Assembly: GCF_014633365.1 (NCBI RefSeq)
Contig: NC_068341.1
Coordinates: 24,472,339-24,536,338, forward strand
From: Diospyros lotus
Taxonomy: Eukaryota; Streptophyta; Magnoliopsida; Ericales; Ebenaceae
Length of the DNA: 64,000 bases
Direction: 5' to 3'
The position numbers were made by a program, and so were the translations under genes. The notes below the pieces were generated by a model. It was given only the letters and a program-made list of their open reading frames with translations. It was not told the DNA's origin and made no database searches. Shown piece by piece: positions 25,540 to 36,974 of the stretch; the stretch's first letter is position 1; every line of letters begins with the position of its first letter.

Positions 25540-25596
25540 ATCTGGTTCCCTCGACTCGAGGGGGAAGAGATACCTCAAATCGTGGATACAATGCCA

Positions 25597-25603
25597 ATTT
25601 ATA
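25597..25603 (-). promoter_or_regulatory. Putative TATA box of the P450 pseudogene
   Basis: TATAAAT on the minus strand 58 bp before the ATG at 25539. A transcription start about 30 bp downstream would fall between the ATGs at 25578 and 25539, favouring the latter. Confidence 0.45.
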
Positions 25604-26035
25604 GAAGTCCAATATTGGGGAAAAATATAATAAAGGGTCCCGTTTGGTTTTCTTTCTTTATTTCATGTATTTTCTTTTGAAATCGCGTTGCCCATATTTT
25701 AATAGCTATATATTAGAATATTACGCTTTGGGCCATAAATCTTGAAAATTCTCATTTACACCCCAATAAAACCCAAATTGTTTGAGAATTACACTTTTAG
25801 AACCAAAATTAGAATAATTTTGAATTGGCCCTCTTTTCATTTTTTTTCTTTGAAATTAAATTTTTAGAAATTAAATTCTCCAAAATCTGAAATTATATAA
25901 AAACTTGGGTCATTACAGCATGTGTTTCTTTATACTATTTGTTGTTGTCTAACTACAACAATTATACTTATTTGTCTCAAGAAACAATTAATGCAGAGTA
26001 TAGCGTGAGGAGGAAGATGTCGAATACTAACCAGA
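25604..26035. other. P450 upstream region, nothing further recognised
   Basis: AT-rich, no ORF. It ends at a possible LTR start (TGTAACATCTCGG) preceded by ccaga. Confidence 0.5.
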
Positions 26036-27175
26036 TGTAACATCTCGGTATTTTGGGAGAAATTAATTTTTGTATTAAACATAATTTATTTATCATTTAA
26101 TATTGGTTATTTGTGAGTTTGAGGAATTTAATGGGAGAAATTAAAATCTTTGTGTTGAAAGGTGATTGATAGTGTTTTAAAATTCTAAATGTAAATTCAG
26201 AAACTAGGAGTTGGTTTAGTGTAAAAAATTAATCGTTGCATATATATTAATGAAGAGTCTTGTAGTTTGGTGGTTATGTGCTCATAAGGGAGTTGGTAAG
26301 TTGCAGGTTCCAACATTGGGAAAAAAATGCTAAAATTTATTTTTAGTGAAGAGAGTTGGGATTAGTATATAAATATTTGGTGCATATATATTAATGCGAA
26401 AGCTTGTAGGTGAGGTAGTCATGCGCGCACTCGATAAGTGCTAGTATGGCTGATGGGTTAGGGTTCAAATCAAAGGGGAACAATGTTGGAATTCATTTTT
26501 AGGTGTTGCACCTAAACCACGCAACCATATGGAGGAAAGGGAATTGAGCCAGCCATGTGAGCGGGGCCTGGTGGTGAGTTAATGGGCAATTATGAAGCTT
26601 GGATTGATTAGAATATATTTTTATGTCATCCATGAATCAATCCCCTATAAGTAGGGAAATTGGAAGTAGTAAGAGAGCCGTGAAGAAAAAAAGAAAAAAA
26701 GAGTAGTCAACAAAGTGAAAAAAGAGAGAATTTCTTTTGTTCATCATTTTCCCACAATTAAACAAAATTCATTTTCCTTCTCCAAAGTAAGTTCTTATAC
26801 CTCTTTTCTATATTAGAAAATTTATTCTTGTTATTTCTAAATTTTTATTCTTGAAATTCTTATTTCGGATAAGTTTGATATTATGATTCTTGCCTATTCT
26901 ATCATGTTTAATCTTGTTGTTCTTCTTATAAAACTTGATGAATCTTGTTCAAAAGTCTAAATAGGGTTTTGGTCCACCCTATATTTTTAAAAGAATAATG
27001 TTCTTCTTTCGATAATCCATGATCTTTCATGAATCATATTTATTTCATGATATTTTGGCCAAACAAGATGTATGACTTTATGATACATGTTATGCTGATT
27101 ATTTAATTCAATGATATCATTGGGGCTATATGTTGAAAATGTGCATCCATGAGCATGGTGAGGTGGGTAACATGT
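26036..27175 (+). mobile_element. LTR-retrotransposon-like remnant
   Basis: Starts TGTAACATCTCGGTATTTTG, a common Ty3 LTR opening, and contains an imperfect 148-bp tandem pair (GCATATATATTAATG at about 26237 and 26385). No coding sequence. I found no matching 3' end with a ccaga TSD; the sequence is cut at 27175 by the next LTR. Superfamily is inferred from the terminus only. Confidence 0.4.
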
Positions 27176-28037
27176 TGTAATACTCAAGAATTTGCAAAAA
27201 GGCTTAAGAGTAATCTATCTTGGGGTGAAAATGAAATTTTCAGAATATTAGGGCTAAAATTTTGGTACAGTTGTGAGTGACCGAATTGACTGGAGGGAGT
27301 GCTCTAGAGCCGAGATGTTTAATGAAAATGATATGGTATTGTCGAGCATTTTCAGGTATGATTTATGGCACTGAAAAAAATCAGATTTGAATCGATTTTC
27401 AATACAGTTTCGGATCAGGCTGAAAAACTAAATTGTCATAAGAGCCTTCCGAAAAGACAACAAAACCTTTGAAGAAGTCAAATATTACATAAGGAAGAAC
27501 CCTTAACTGACCTCGGGATGAAACAAGGGGATTTCGCAATCAAAGCGTAATTCTAGGCCAAAGTGTAATTTTTGAAAATTTATGAGGGAGGTTTAAACGA
27601 CATTATTTCTAAGACTTCGAGGGTCAAATGAGAATTTTAGAACGTGAGGGTCTCAACAAAAGTTTTGAAAAACTCAGGGGCCTTGTGAAAAGGGACAAAA
27701 TGTATTTCAAAAGTTGAGAGGGGTGGAAGTGCAAATTTCAAAACTTCCACAAACCATGGCCGACCAAGCTTCCATCCCATCACCAAATTCGGCAATGGGA
27801 GACCCTAGGAAGTGGGTTGGGAGCTTCAGAGCAAGGCCCAAGATCATCTTTTGGCCAACAAACGGCCAAATCGTCGGAGAATATGGCCAAAATTTTGACC
27901 AAAAGTGGTCAAAATTTCGGGCCACTGTGAAGAGAGTTTTGGGGTTTTGTTTGAAGTTTTGGATCGATATGGGGTAGGTAAGTGTGTTAATGGCCTTGGG
28001 TTGCTCGAAATTGGTCGTTTTGTGAGTCAAATTTGAC

Positions 28038-28046
28038 TATAAATAG
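28038..28046 (+). promoter_or_regulatory. LTR TATA box, copy 1
   Basis: TATAAATAG in the first 276-bp unit. Confidence 0.6.
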
Positions 28047-28314
28047 GGGAAGCTTGGCCGAGGGTTTTGGAGGAATTGAGTTTCAATTTGCTCTCAAATT
28101 GGGACAAATTGAAGGTAATGAATAAGGGACTTTTTCTCCCGAAGTTTGGCCGGAGAATGTGGCCAAAATTTTGGCCAAAAATGGACGAAATTTTAGGCCA
28201 CTGTGAAAGGGAGTTTTGGGGTCTTGTTCAAAGTTTTGGATCGATATAGGGTAGGTAAGTGTGTTAATGGCCTTGGGTTGCTTGAAATTGGTCATTTTGT
28301 GAGTCAAATTTAAC

Positions 28315-28323
28315 TATAAATAG
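28315..28323 (+). promoter_or_regulatory. LTR TATA box, copy 2
   Basis: TATAAATAG in the second 276-bp unit, 277 bp downstream of the first. Confidence 0.6.
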
Positions 28324-30341
28324 GGAAATCTTGGCTGAGGGTTTTGGAGGAATTGAGTTTCAATTTTCTCTCAAATTGGGACAAATTGAAGGTAATGAAT
28401 AAGGGGCTTTTGCTCCCCAAGTTGAGAGGAAGGATTCTAGAGATGTTTGTAAGTTTTCGTGATGGCTTGAGAGGTGCTCGAAGCTTGGCCAGAAAGAGAG
28501 GCGGGCGCTAGGGCCGAAGCTTTAGCCAGCCGATGAGAGGCTTTTCGGTATGTTTTTCGAACAAACAAATACACCATGGTGATCAACTGGAGGAGGAGAT
28601 CAGGGTAACATGAAAATCCAACATTGCTGGTGTACCGACGCCGGAGAAGATGACCGACGCATGGACTGCACACGTTGGTCATCACGCGCTGGTCGTCATG
28701 TGCAACCCACTCATAAGGGTAAGTCCTAGATTTTTTTTTTTAATATTTTCCTAATTTTATTTTAGGAATTATTGTGAAAAAATATTTGGGAAAATATTCA
28801 AATAGGTATTTATTTTGGAATATTAGTGAAGAAAAATTGGAGAAAAATAGAAATAAATTGAGAAAAAATAGGGTTTAATATTTATTTGGATAAATATGAT
28901 GAATAGAGTGTCATATGGCTCATATTGGGTGATCATGCGACTTTTGAGACTTAGGACGCAAATCGAGGTAGTACGTGCTTTTCAATGTACTTTAAATCTT
29001 AAGTCAAAGGTGAGTGGTTCTCCCTAAAAGCTTATATATGATATGATTGCTTATATTATCCATAATACTTATGAAAGTTATGATCATTTTGTCATATTTG
29101 CTCATATACTATTGCATGGAAAGTCATGATTTTTACGTGACACGATATTGTTGGCATATTGATACTCATGCATGGAATTGGGATGTCGCCTTATTAGTGT
29201 AACCATAATTCTCCAAGGGTAATTGATGGAATAACGTTAGGATTATCCTGAAAACAAGTTAAAATTCTGCCTATGGTTCCGTGTCAGGCTGGTTGGCTAG
29301 GGAAGTTATACTATGACATATGATTGTTTATGTTATTGCATCATACATTCATGTATCATGTTTCTAAACCCTCACTAGAAGATTTATCTTCTAATTGGGT
29401 TATAGCCCTAAAACATTCAAACGTTCTAGTTAGGATTTGCAACTATGGCAAAGGCATGATTGAGATGTGACGACATGTGATGACGTAGCTGATGAGTCCG
29501 GCAAGTTGTTCCGGTATTTTCTCATTCGCGGAGATTCAAGATATGTTTTTAGTCATGTTTATAATATTATATTATATTGATGATCATGTATAATTATTAC
29601 GGTGTAATGTATTTCTGAGGCATTATTAGATTGTATCTAAGGTGCTTAGTTGTCATTTCGAGAAACGAGTCTCCATGTATTTAAGTATCTGATGATATGA
29701 TGGTACAGATTTTTGTGTTATGATTAAAATGAATTCAGTTATGTACCATATCAGGTTTCGAATTTAGCTTATGCATTTATGATGATTACCTGTCTTTGTT
29801 TATTGATTCTTATTCTGGTATGCTAGGATGGTAAAATGAGATTGTCAGTAAATGATTTATATTGAGTTTATGTTGAAAAAAAAAATCCCGAAATCCATAA
29901 GTTATTTAACGCCGTTGAAAAGTCTGACTTGGAGATTAATTGTTAATTCAGTTGAGGATTCACATAGCTTAACCCTATCTGAAGATTTAGGGAATAGTAA
30001 CTTGGAGACTTAAAGGGATCCGATATTGTTAGAACCAATTAGTAGGAACCCAAGTAGAGACTTAGGGGAAATGAGACTGATGGTTCGTAAAGAAAGAAAT
30101 CCCTATTTAGAGATTCGGGGATTGTTGGTTGAAGTTTTAGAGGTTATAGATTTGAGGATCTAACCTTGTTAGGCGATAGAACAACTGGTCGGATTAACTT
30201 AGCTATGAAAGTTAGGGTCCGATGATATAATTTGGGTGTAAGATTGACTCGGTAACCATGATTATGGATCCGAGAGATTTAGAGACTGTTGATTTGAGGT
30301 CATTAGTCAAAATCCTTATAATGAACGATAGTATAACTGGT

Positions 30342-31245
30342 CACTACAAAAAATCAACGTTTTAGTGACGAAATTTCAAAACCCGTTACTAAATTTTTTA
30401 GCAATGGATTTAGTGACGAGTACCTTTCCATCGCTAAAAAAGGCCTCGCTGAAATTTAGCAATGGGGGACAAAACCTGTCGTTGATTAACGGCGACGGGT
30501 ACAACCCCGTTGCTGATTAGCGATGGAATTGTTTTCCGTTACTAAATTTAGCGCATGCCCAAAATTCAATGCGCGCCAGCCCCCCCTCCCCTCATGCGTG
30601 CCACGTGGTCGGGCGTCTGCTCGCCACATGGTAGCACTGGGATATTACTCCCAGCTATTATCTTAAGCTATCTACCAGATTCAAAACCCTAATCTCTCAT
30701 TCCCAAGTTTCGTGTGCAAGCCAGCTAATCTGGAAGCCTCCTTATTTATTGATATGTATAAAATATATTTATAGTATTTTCTTTCAAATTTTTTAAAATT
30801 ATATTTACACTCCAAAATTTCTCAAACTTATTTAATGATATTAATTTTAATATTAATGTTAGTACAGGGAAATGAATATTATTTTTATTTTATTTCGTTA
30901 TTAATTCAAATTAAAGTTTATAAATTATTATATTAGCAATGAAAAATTATGTTCTTATTTTAATTTTAATTTGTAATATGTTTAAAAAATTATTAGTTTA
31001 ATTTTTACTAAAAATAATGTTAGTAAAAATTATTATGATATGTTTAAATGTAATTTTTAGTTATTTTAGAGTATCATAAAAGTTATATTTATATTTGTGT
31101 AAATAATTTAAATTTTAAATTTCTTAAATAATTTATTTTTTAAAATTATTTAGTGACGGAATATTCCATCGCTAAATAATTTTAATTTTTAATTACTTTT
31201 TAAATTAATTATGTTAAATTTTATATTTTTTATTTAATTTTTTTT
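30342..31245. mobile_element. CACTA-3, left end retained, right end lost
   Basis: Begins CACTACAAAAAATC at 30342 after ggt. Subterminal units (TTTAGTGACG, CGTTACTAAATTT, GCGATGG) differ from those of CACTA-1 and CACTA-2. One right-side style unit (TTTAGTGACGGAATATTCC, about 31149) remains, but no GTAGTG terminus or second ggt follows. The edge near 31245 is set by where the neighbouring repeat resumes. 30721-31140 is AT-rich. Confidence 0.7.
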
Positions 31246-31609
31246 ATTTTTTAGTTTGGGTTGAGCCAAGTCTTCAGATTGTGTAAGGATCGAAAGAGAA
31301 TTTCTCATAAATCCCCAATACTCAGCCTATTTTAATATGTTATTTTGTATCTGAGTCACTTTTGGCTTGTTGTAAGACGAGTTGAACAAAAGTGAAGCTC
31401 ACTCGAGTTTTGGGTTCCATTCCGCTGTGTTTCTTTTTATTGTTTGAGAATCGATTCCTCGAGTGGAGCGAAAGGAAGGACGAACCCTAGTCCTCACCTA
31501 CGATGTTTCTTATAAAAACATAGTCCATTTCTTTAGTAATTGTTTTGAGGTGTGAGTAATTCGATCAATTATTCACTTTGGCACCTGACAGATGGGAGTG
31601 AGTTGTCAC
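31246..31609 (+). mobile_element. Unassigned LTR-family tail, uninterrupted copy
   Basis: Matches 2640-2851 joined to 11505-11645, giving the empty site for CACTA-1 at TCGAGTGGAGCGAAAGG. Ends GTTGTCA, an LTR-like 3' terminus. Its own upstream part is missing. Confidence 0.6.
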
Positions 31610-31929
31610 ATAGGCCCAACCACATCATTGTGAAAGAGGGGGACACACTTGCAGCCTTGCCACGTGCCCTTGTCGAGGCTAGGGTTTTTGCTTCTTAGCC
31701 CCAGCGCAAGAGCCAAACTTCTGAGGGGCATCCTTACCCCTTCTCCCCAGGACAGTGATTAGTGGTTAAATATATAAAATATTATCATATTTTCATCCCT
31801 TTCATATCAATTAATCATCAATTAAATATGATTAATTGATATTTATATTTGTTTTGTAAGGAATTATCTGGATTAAGCATGATGTAGTCAAAACTTAGCC
31901 AAAAATGAAGAAATATTCAAATGACATTC

Positions 31930-32212
31930 GAGCCCATCCAGATGAAGAGAAGCCAAATCCAGATGCCTCTCAACGCATCTGGATACGAGAAGAATAAAGC
32001 AACCAATAAAATAGATCTGAATGTCTTTCAACACATCCAGATATCAAAGAAGCCACATCTGAATGCATTCCAGCACATCCGGATAGAAAACTGAAGATCA
32101 ATGAAGCACATCCGGATACAAGAAGGTAGATTCGGATATCACCCAGCATCCGGATACAAGAGAGAAGACCCAAAAGGCAGATCTGGATACCACATCACGC
32201 ATCCAGATATCT
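31930..32212 (+). repeat. Scattered CATCCGGATG-type palindromes in LTR U3
   Basis: About twelve degenerate copies of CATCCGGATG (CATCCAGATG, CATCTGGATA, CATCTGAATG, CATCCGGATA) at irregular 15-40 bp spacing, ending about 225 bp upstream of the TATA box at 32437. Confidence 0.75.
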
Positions 32213-32436
32213 TTTAAATCCATTTCAAGCAGTTCACGAGAAAAGCATGTTGGCGTCCGATTTTATAATTTTTGTAACAAATGATGGGCCAATAAATTAA
32301 TATCTGTCGTTGGATGGACGAGAGTATTGGTTCTGGACGTTTGCAGAGGCATGGGAAGACAGAGCATGGGCAAAAAGAATGTGCAAGAGAATGTTTATGA
32401 GTTGTCTGGAGATTCAAATTGAGAGCTTCCAGAGAC

Positions 32437-32445
32437 TATAAATAG
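32437..32445 (+). promoter_or_regulatory. TATA box of the Athila/Tat solo LTR
   Basis: TATAAATAG, followed within about 80 bp by the conserved CCATTTAACCAGAATAAGGG block shared by all LTRs of this family here. Confidence 0.6.
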
Positions 32446-33484
32446 ACTAAGAGCTTACACGCGGAAAATAGGCTACACTCGAGGATTCCCCATCCACCAT
32501 TTAACCAGAATAAGGGGAAGAGATCACTGTTCATCATTTTTCCTTTCTTTGTTGTTTTTGGTTCTATTCTTTCAATTCACTGTTACTTTTTTTTTTTTCT
32601 CATTCTAGTTCCTTCATTTTTGTTCGTTACATTCTGTAATTTCCTTTCATGCACATGTACATTATGCAAGTTTCATTACTAGTTAATTTCAATTTCAGTA
32701 TTTACATTCCAACAATTTAATTTATATCTGTTTAATTTCAGTCAATTAAATTCTGCAACTTAATTTCTGCATTATATTTTTGTTCTTTCATTGTATGTTT
32801 TCACAAATGTGTGGCTAGTAAATTCTCGGCTAAGGCAAGGATAGTGTCCAAGCTAAGATTTCCTGAGACAGCCTTCATTGTTTATGTTAAAGTGTTGAAT
32901 TTAGTTTTGAGATTTTACAAAATCATTTGGATTTGGATTGAGGTATATCCTAACTCAGAACCTTCATGCCATGTATGTGGGTTGCTCAACCTGGAAACGC
33001 CGCATCTCCAAATCTAAAATGTGCAATATACATTTCGATTTATGACAGTTGCTTAAGTTAGAGTCGTCATGCCATGTATGTCGGTTACTAGAATTAGAAC
33101 CATCATCATCCCAAAACGTAATCAATAGCAAAGATCTTAAAACTAATTTAACCAAATGATACTATCTTCTGTGAGTCTTGGGGAAATATTTGGATTGACA
33201 TTGAAATTGTCTTAATCCGAGACATTTGGTTTTTAGTTGTACATTTAATTTCGTTTACCCTAAAATCAGTTGAATTGATCTGACAAACCCGTTCAGCACA
33301 TAAATATTTTTTGCTACTTTCATTTCCATTTTGATCCCCCAGTGAATCGACCTGGACTTACCCATAAAATTAAATTGTGCTACAGCACACACTCATACAC
33401 TGGTGAGTATAAACGCCTTATGCTTTGTTTATTTTGTATGTGTTTGTTTGAAATAAATGTATAAGGTTAAGTGCAGTCAGACAG

Positions 33485-33965
33485 CACTGCCACCAAAACA
33501 TTTCCCCAATATGGGGGGTCCTGCACAATTCGCAAATTAAATAACTCTGACATTGAAAATTCCCTCTAAAGATCCTACAAAAGGGATAGGTAATTATCCA
33601 TAAAGAATTTTAATTTTGAAAGAATTTCAGAATATTGTGATAAGTATCATTTATAAGAATCATAATCTTAACGGATTCCAGAATATCAAAATAGACATTA
33701 TCTATAAGAATCTTAATGCTGAACTACTTAGGATTACTCTATACCACTTTATAAATAACCAAGCACTCATTTCAGAAATAGTACGTCTTTGATAATGATA
33801 GAAATACCCATTTCAGAAATTGTAAGTCTTTGGTAATGGCAAAAATCCAGCTCTATAGTTTTCATCATATTTAGTGTCTGACTTAAATATCAGAGTGTTT
33901 GCACAGGGACCCTTCCGTGCCTTTTGACTATTTATTTTCTTGCAGATTCAAGCATTCAAGCAACG
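33485..33965 (+). mobile_element. Tat/Retand-style LTR fragment
   Basis: Noncoding, with short direct repeats (CCATTTCAGAAAT and CTCATTTCAGAAAT). Its GTGTCTGACTTAAATATCAG AGTGTTTGCACAGG region resembles the conserved ACTTGAGCGTCGGAGTG-type segment near the 3' end of many Tat/Retand LTRs. Boundaries not found. Confidence 0.3.
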
Positions 33966-36286
33966 ACGTTTCCAATTAAATAAATTTATTGTTATATCTT
34001 GACAACGACATTATGTTAACCTAAATATCAGTGTATGATTCTATACTTTTGATCTCATATATAGTTAGCATATGTTGCATTTTTGTGGATGGGGATGTTT
34101 AATTTATGTGAAGATGCTTCAAGCTTACTCTAAGTTTAGCTTTGCATGTGGTCTTTATTTTCGTAGTAAAATTATTTCTTGAACTAATAAAGCTAGTTGT
34201 GTTGGCCATTCTTTTAAAAAATTTCTTGAACCATTTCCAAACTAGTTCACCAAATATGTGTCATTATTGTGATGCGAGTAATTAAAATTCTAATTTTTTG
34301 GACAGTTTTTTGTTTTAATTTAAGAAACAAGGTTACAGCATCTCCACTCCTCCTTCATTTTTCTTTCTTCATACTTATCAAGAAAGTAATCATTGTGTAT
34401 ATTATTTTGCAAAATGTGTAATGGGTAGGACTAGTGACTTTGCATCAATAGTATAGTTTTCATACAATTCTCCTAAACTATTGTTTTTAATTACATCTTG
34501 TAGAATTTTGGGGGCACTTTTGAATTTCTCTTTAGTTTACAACTTTCATCTTCTATATTTATCATTTTTCATGATTTTTGTGGTGTTGATATGTCTTTGA
34601 ACATACTGGTGTTGCTTGTGGATGTATGATTTTCTAAAGATGATGGAGGCTTAATATGTTATATTAGATGCCGTGGGGGTTTTATCCTATTTGTTTTCTT
34701 GTTGGGCGAAATCACACAAAATAAATTGCTCACAGAGAACAAATCACAGAAAACACACACAATGCTTTCGATAGAACTGATAGATTAAACTCTCAAACAA
34801 CCATGGCAAAACATACATGAGATATATAGAACAAAAACATAAGCATCATAAAAATAAATAACGCAAGGAGACCGAAAGATTTATCGTGGTTCACCCACAA
34901 AAATGGGCTACGTCCACATTGAGCTCAGACGAGAAGAACTCACTGCACTATGAAGGAAAGGATTATACCGATTCACAACAACATACAAGACTCTCTATAC
35001 ATCACTAATTTTTGTCTACTGGTTCATATTCCGAGGGGCAAATAAATGCAACAATTGATGGCTCACCTTTATCGGTTTTCTTTTATAATTATTTTAGAGA
35101 AATTAAGTTACACGAAAACGAAAATAGAAAATAAATACGATATGAAACGAAAATGGAAAAACGACATTTTTCAAACTAATAGGAAACAAAAATGCTGGAA
35201 AATGCTTAAATAAAAAAAATATAGAAGTTTTTTATAAATATAATTTTTAATATAAAAAATTATAAAAAATAGTTATTCAATATAAAAATAAACATTGATT
35301 CAATAATGCATTCAAACAAATATAAATATAAATTCTATTGTTCATGAATCATGACTTTTGTTTTAAGCTGTTGCAAAATGAAGAAACAATAAGAGATTCA
35401 ATTTATGATTAAAAATCTTAAGTTAGGATTAAAATTCTGTCTCTAACTTGGTTAGAGATGAAATTTTTTCCCTTTCTAATCTCTTCATGTACTGATACGT
35501 GTTTCTAATATTTTTTTTAATATTATGAAATAGCCTCCAAAACATTTTCAAAGTTGCAAAAACGAACCGGTAACATATTTTTTGTATTTCTTAGCATTTC
35601 GATACAAGAAACGTTTTGAAAACGTTAAAATAACATTCTAGAGGCATTTTCGTGCATCATAATTGAGGACTATTCGATTAATTTGCCGTTTAGACTCTAG
35701 TATAAGTATTATTTCTTTTTCACTTTGGTAGTCTAAACTAGATACTTATTTTATGAGTTATTATTTTCTATTTTGCTTCCTTGGATGCTCAGAATTCACA
35801 GCTTTAATGTTCTTCTTGAATTGTGAAAGAGTTTACCATAGGCGCACTATTCCTATTTTTGGTCTTATATCCAATGATCTTGGCGAAGATCATGAGGCTC
35901 AGGGACGATCTAGGAATTTAGGTTGGGGGGCTAAAATTCAAGGAACTCTGGAGAAAATCTGTCAGAAACATTAGGAGGAATACGAAGATGCTTCTCAGAA
36001 ATTTTGGAAAACTTCAACAAAGCCTTCCGGGAAGTTCTTCAGAAACAATCTAGATTTTTCTCCTTTGAATCAATGTAACAATGGAAAATCTTCCCCTTCT
36101 AATAACTTAATGTTTTGTCACATTTATTTTAGAAAATTATCTTTCGTGTGGCGACATGTTTTTCTGTTTAGGTTTCATTGTTTTATATATTTTCTTTTCT
36201 TGCACACCATTTAATCTATTTATTAAAAAAAGAAGAAAATAATCGCAAGCCTTTAATGAAGTTGTACTTAATTTAAACAGAACAGA
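33966..36286. other. Unassigned AT-rich intergenic DNA
   Basis: No credible ORF. A segment at 34860-34960 with TTATCGTGGTTCACCCACAA and ATGGGCTACGTCCAC looks like a dispersed plant repeat of the kind found in retroelement 3' regions, but I cannot place it. 35090-35330 is very A-rich. The open frame at 35753-35974 has no recognisable motif. Confidence 0.4.
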
Positions 36287-36909
36287 TGTTATAAAACTAA
36301 AGAGGATAAGGGCAAGAAAAATAGGAAAAACTCAAGAAATGAGATAATAGAAATCTCCTTTATCCTTGTTATTAAAAATCCACCTCACAACATAAAATGC
36401 CTCTATTTATAGACTTAAAAGAAAAGAAATTCAAAGGTCATATGTTACAATTATAATGAAAGCAGTAAAGGGGTAAGAGTTTAGAAGATGAATGGATATT
36501 TACTTAATCATGATATTTATAACACTCCCCCTTGGATGTCCATTACACAAATATATGCCTGATTAAAACCTTACTAGGAAGAAACTCAATGGGAAAAAAA
36601 TCCTAGTGAAGGAAAAAGAGTACATTATACTGGTGTATAATATGCAATAAAACCTGCTTCGTTAAAAACCTTGTAAAGGAAAACCCAGTGGGAAAAACCC
36701 TAGTCAAAGAAAAGAATACAATGCATATTTCCCCCCCTCAAATTAATGTCCCTTGAGATCTCTATACAGTCGCATTCTAATGCCGTGCACCAACTTCTCA
36801 AATGTTGTGGTTGGTAATGCCCTTGTCAATAAATTTGTTAAGTTATCCTTTGATTGAATTTGTTGAACATTTATGTCACCATTTTTCTAGATGTTATGAG
36901 TAAAAAAGA
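36287..36909 (-). mobile_element. Ty1/copia element 3' fragment
   Basis: Minus strand, from 36880 down: end of an RNase H coding frame, a spacer, a polypurine tract CCAAGGGGGAG (36535-36545), then a 248-bp LTR (36287-36534) with TGTTATA/TATAACA inverted ends. Everything upstream of RNase H is missing. The 5' bases before the LTR are acaga on the plus strand; a partner TSD is absent, as expected for a truncated copy. LTR TATA box (minus) at 36403-36411. Confidence 0.8.
36743..36880 (-). pseudogene. copia pol, RNase H C-terminal fragment
   Basis: Forty-five sense codons and a TAA stop. The frame reads GDINVQQIQSKDNL, then TRALPTTTFEKLVHGIRMR and ends DLKGH. This matches the conserved tail of plant copia polyproteins (usually GDI-VQ-I-S-DNLADLFTK-LP-TTF-KLV--IGMR-LKDL), where the segment follows RNase H. 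The usual ADLFTK is changed to TNLLTR. The open frame is lost upstream of 36880 within the element's truncation. It is a fragment of a polyprotein that once supplied protease, integrase and reverse transcriptase/RNase H. Confidence 0.8.
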
Positions 36910-36954
36910 ATTAAGTACAACTTCCCCGCTCCATCTGAGGAAGTTGTACTTAAT
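36910..36954. repeat. 16-bp-stem perfect hairpin at TE junction
   Basis: ATTAAGTACAACTTCC (36910-36925) and GGAAGTTGTACTTAAT (36939-36954) around a 13-nt loop. The loop, CCGCTCCATCTGA, copies the start of the adjacent Tekay LTR (CCGCTCCATCCGA at about 36983). The stem sequence recurs at 36258-36272, on the other side of the copia fragment. Confidence 0.85.
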
Positions 36955-36974
36955 GGAGGAAAGAACGCACTGTG

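Larger units (their letters stand above)
27876..28427 (+). repeat. 276-bp tandem duplication containing the LTR TATA box
   Basis: Two units (27876-28151 and 28152-about 28427) begin GGAGAAT(A/G)TGGCCAAAATT. They share GGATCGATAT, GTGTGTTAATGGCCTTGGGT and TTGAAGGTAATGAATAAGG. Each carries one TATAAATAGGG box. Confidence 0.9.
27176..30341 (+). mobile_element. Truncated Tekay/Del-type 5' LTR plus leader
   Basis: The LTR starts TGTAATACTCAAG at 27176 and tracks the 20134 LTR to about 29905 (ATAACGTTAGG, AAAAAAATCCCGAAATC). Instead of the usual GGTGTTACA end it runs into 29906-30341, which matches the leader of the Tekay element near 46560-46700 read on the minus strand (shared AGCTTAACC...GGAGATTTAGG-type blocks). 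So this was a 5' LTR followed by internal sequence. The junction and primer-binding site have decayed, and everything after 30341 is replaced by a CACTA fragment. Confidence 0.7.
31756..33479 (+). mobile_element. Athila/Tat-type solo LTR
   Basis: Starts TGATTAGTGGTTAAAT at 31756 and ends GGTTAAGTGCAGTCA at 33479, with perfect TSD gacag (31751-31755 and 33480-33484). Length 1,724 bp. It shares with the LTRs at 39811 and 47542 the ATGTGTGGCTAA block, ATGCCATGTATG repeats, AGTGAATCGACCTGGACTT and the GAGTATAAACGCCTT tail. TATA box at 32437. Confidence 0.95.

Noticed and set aside
26036..31609. One complete LTR element spanning the whole mosaic
   Set aside because: The start (TGTAACATCTCGG after ccaga) and the end (GTTGTCA before catag) have no shared TSD, and inner segments belong to at least three different families.
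35753..35974. A 73-codon plus-strand frame beginning MSYYFLFCFLGCSEF
   Set aside because: No homology recognised, no promoter or splice support, and surrounding DNA is repeat-like.
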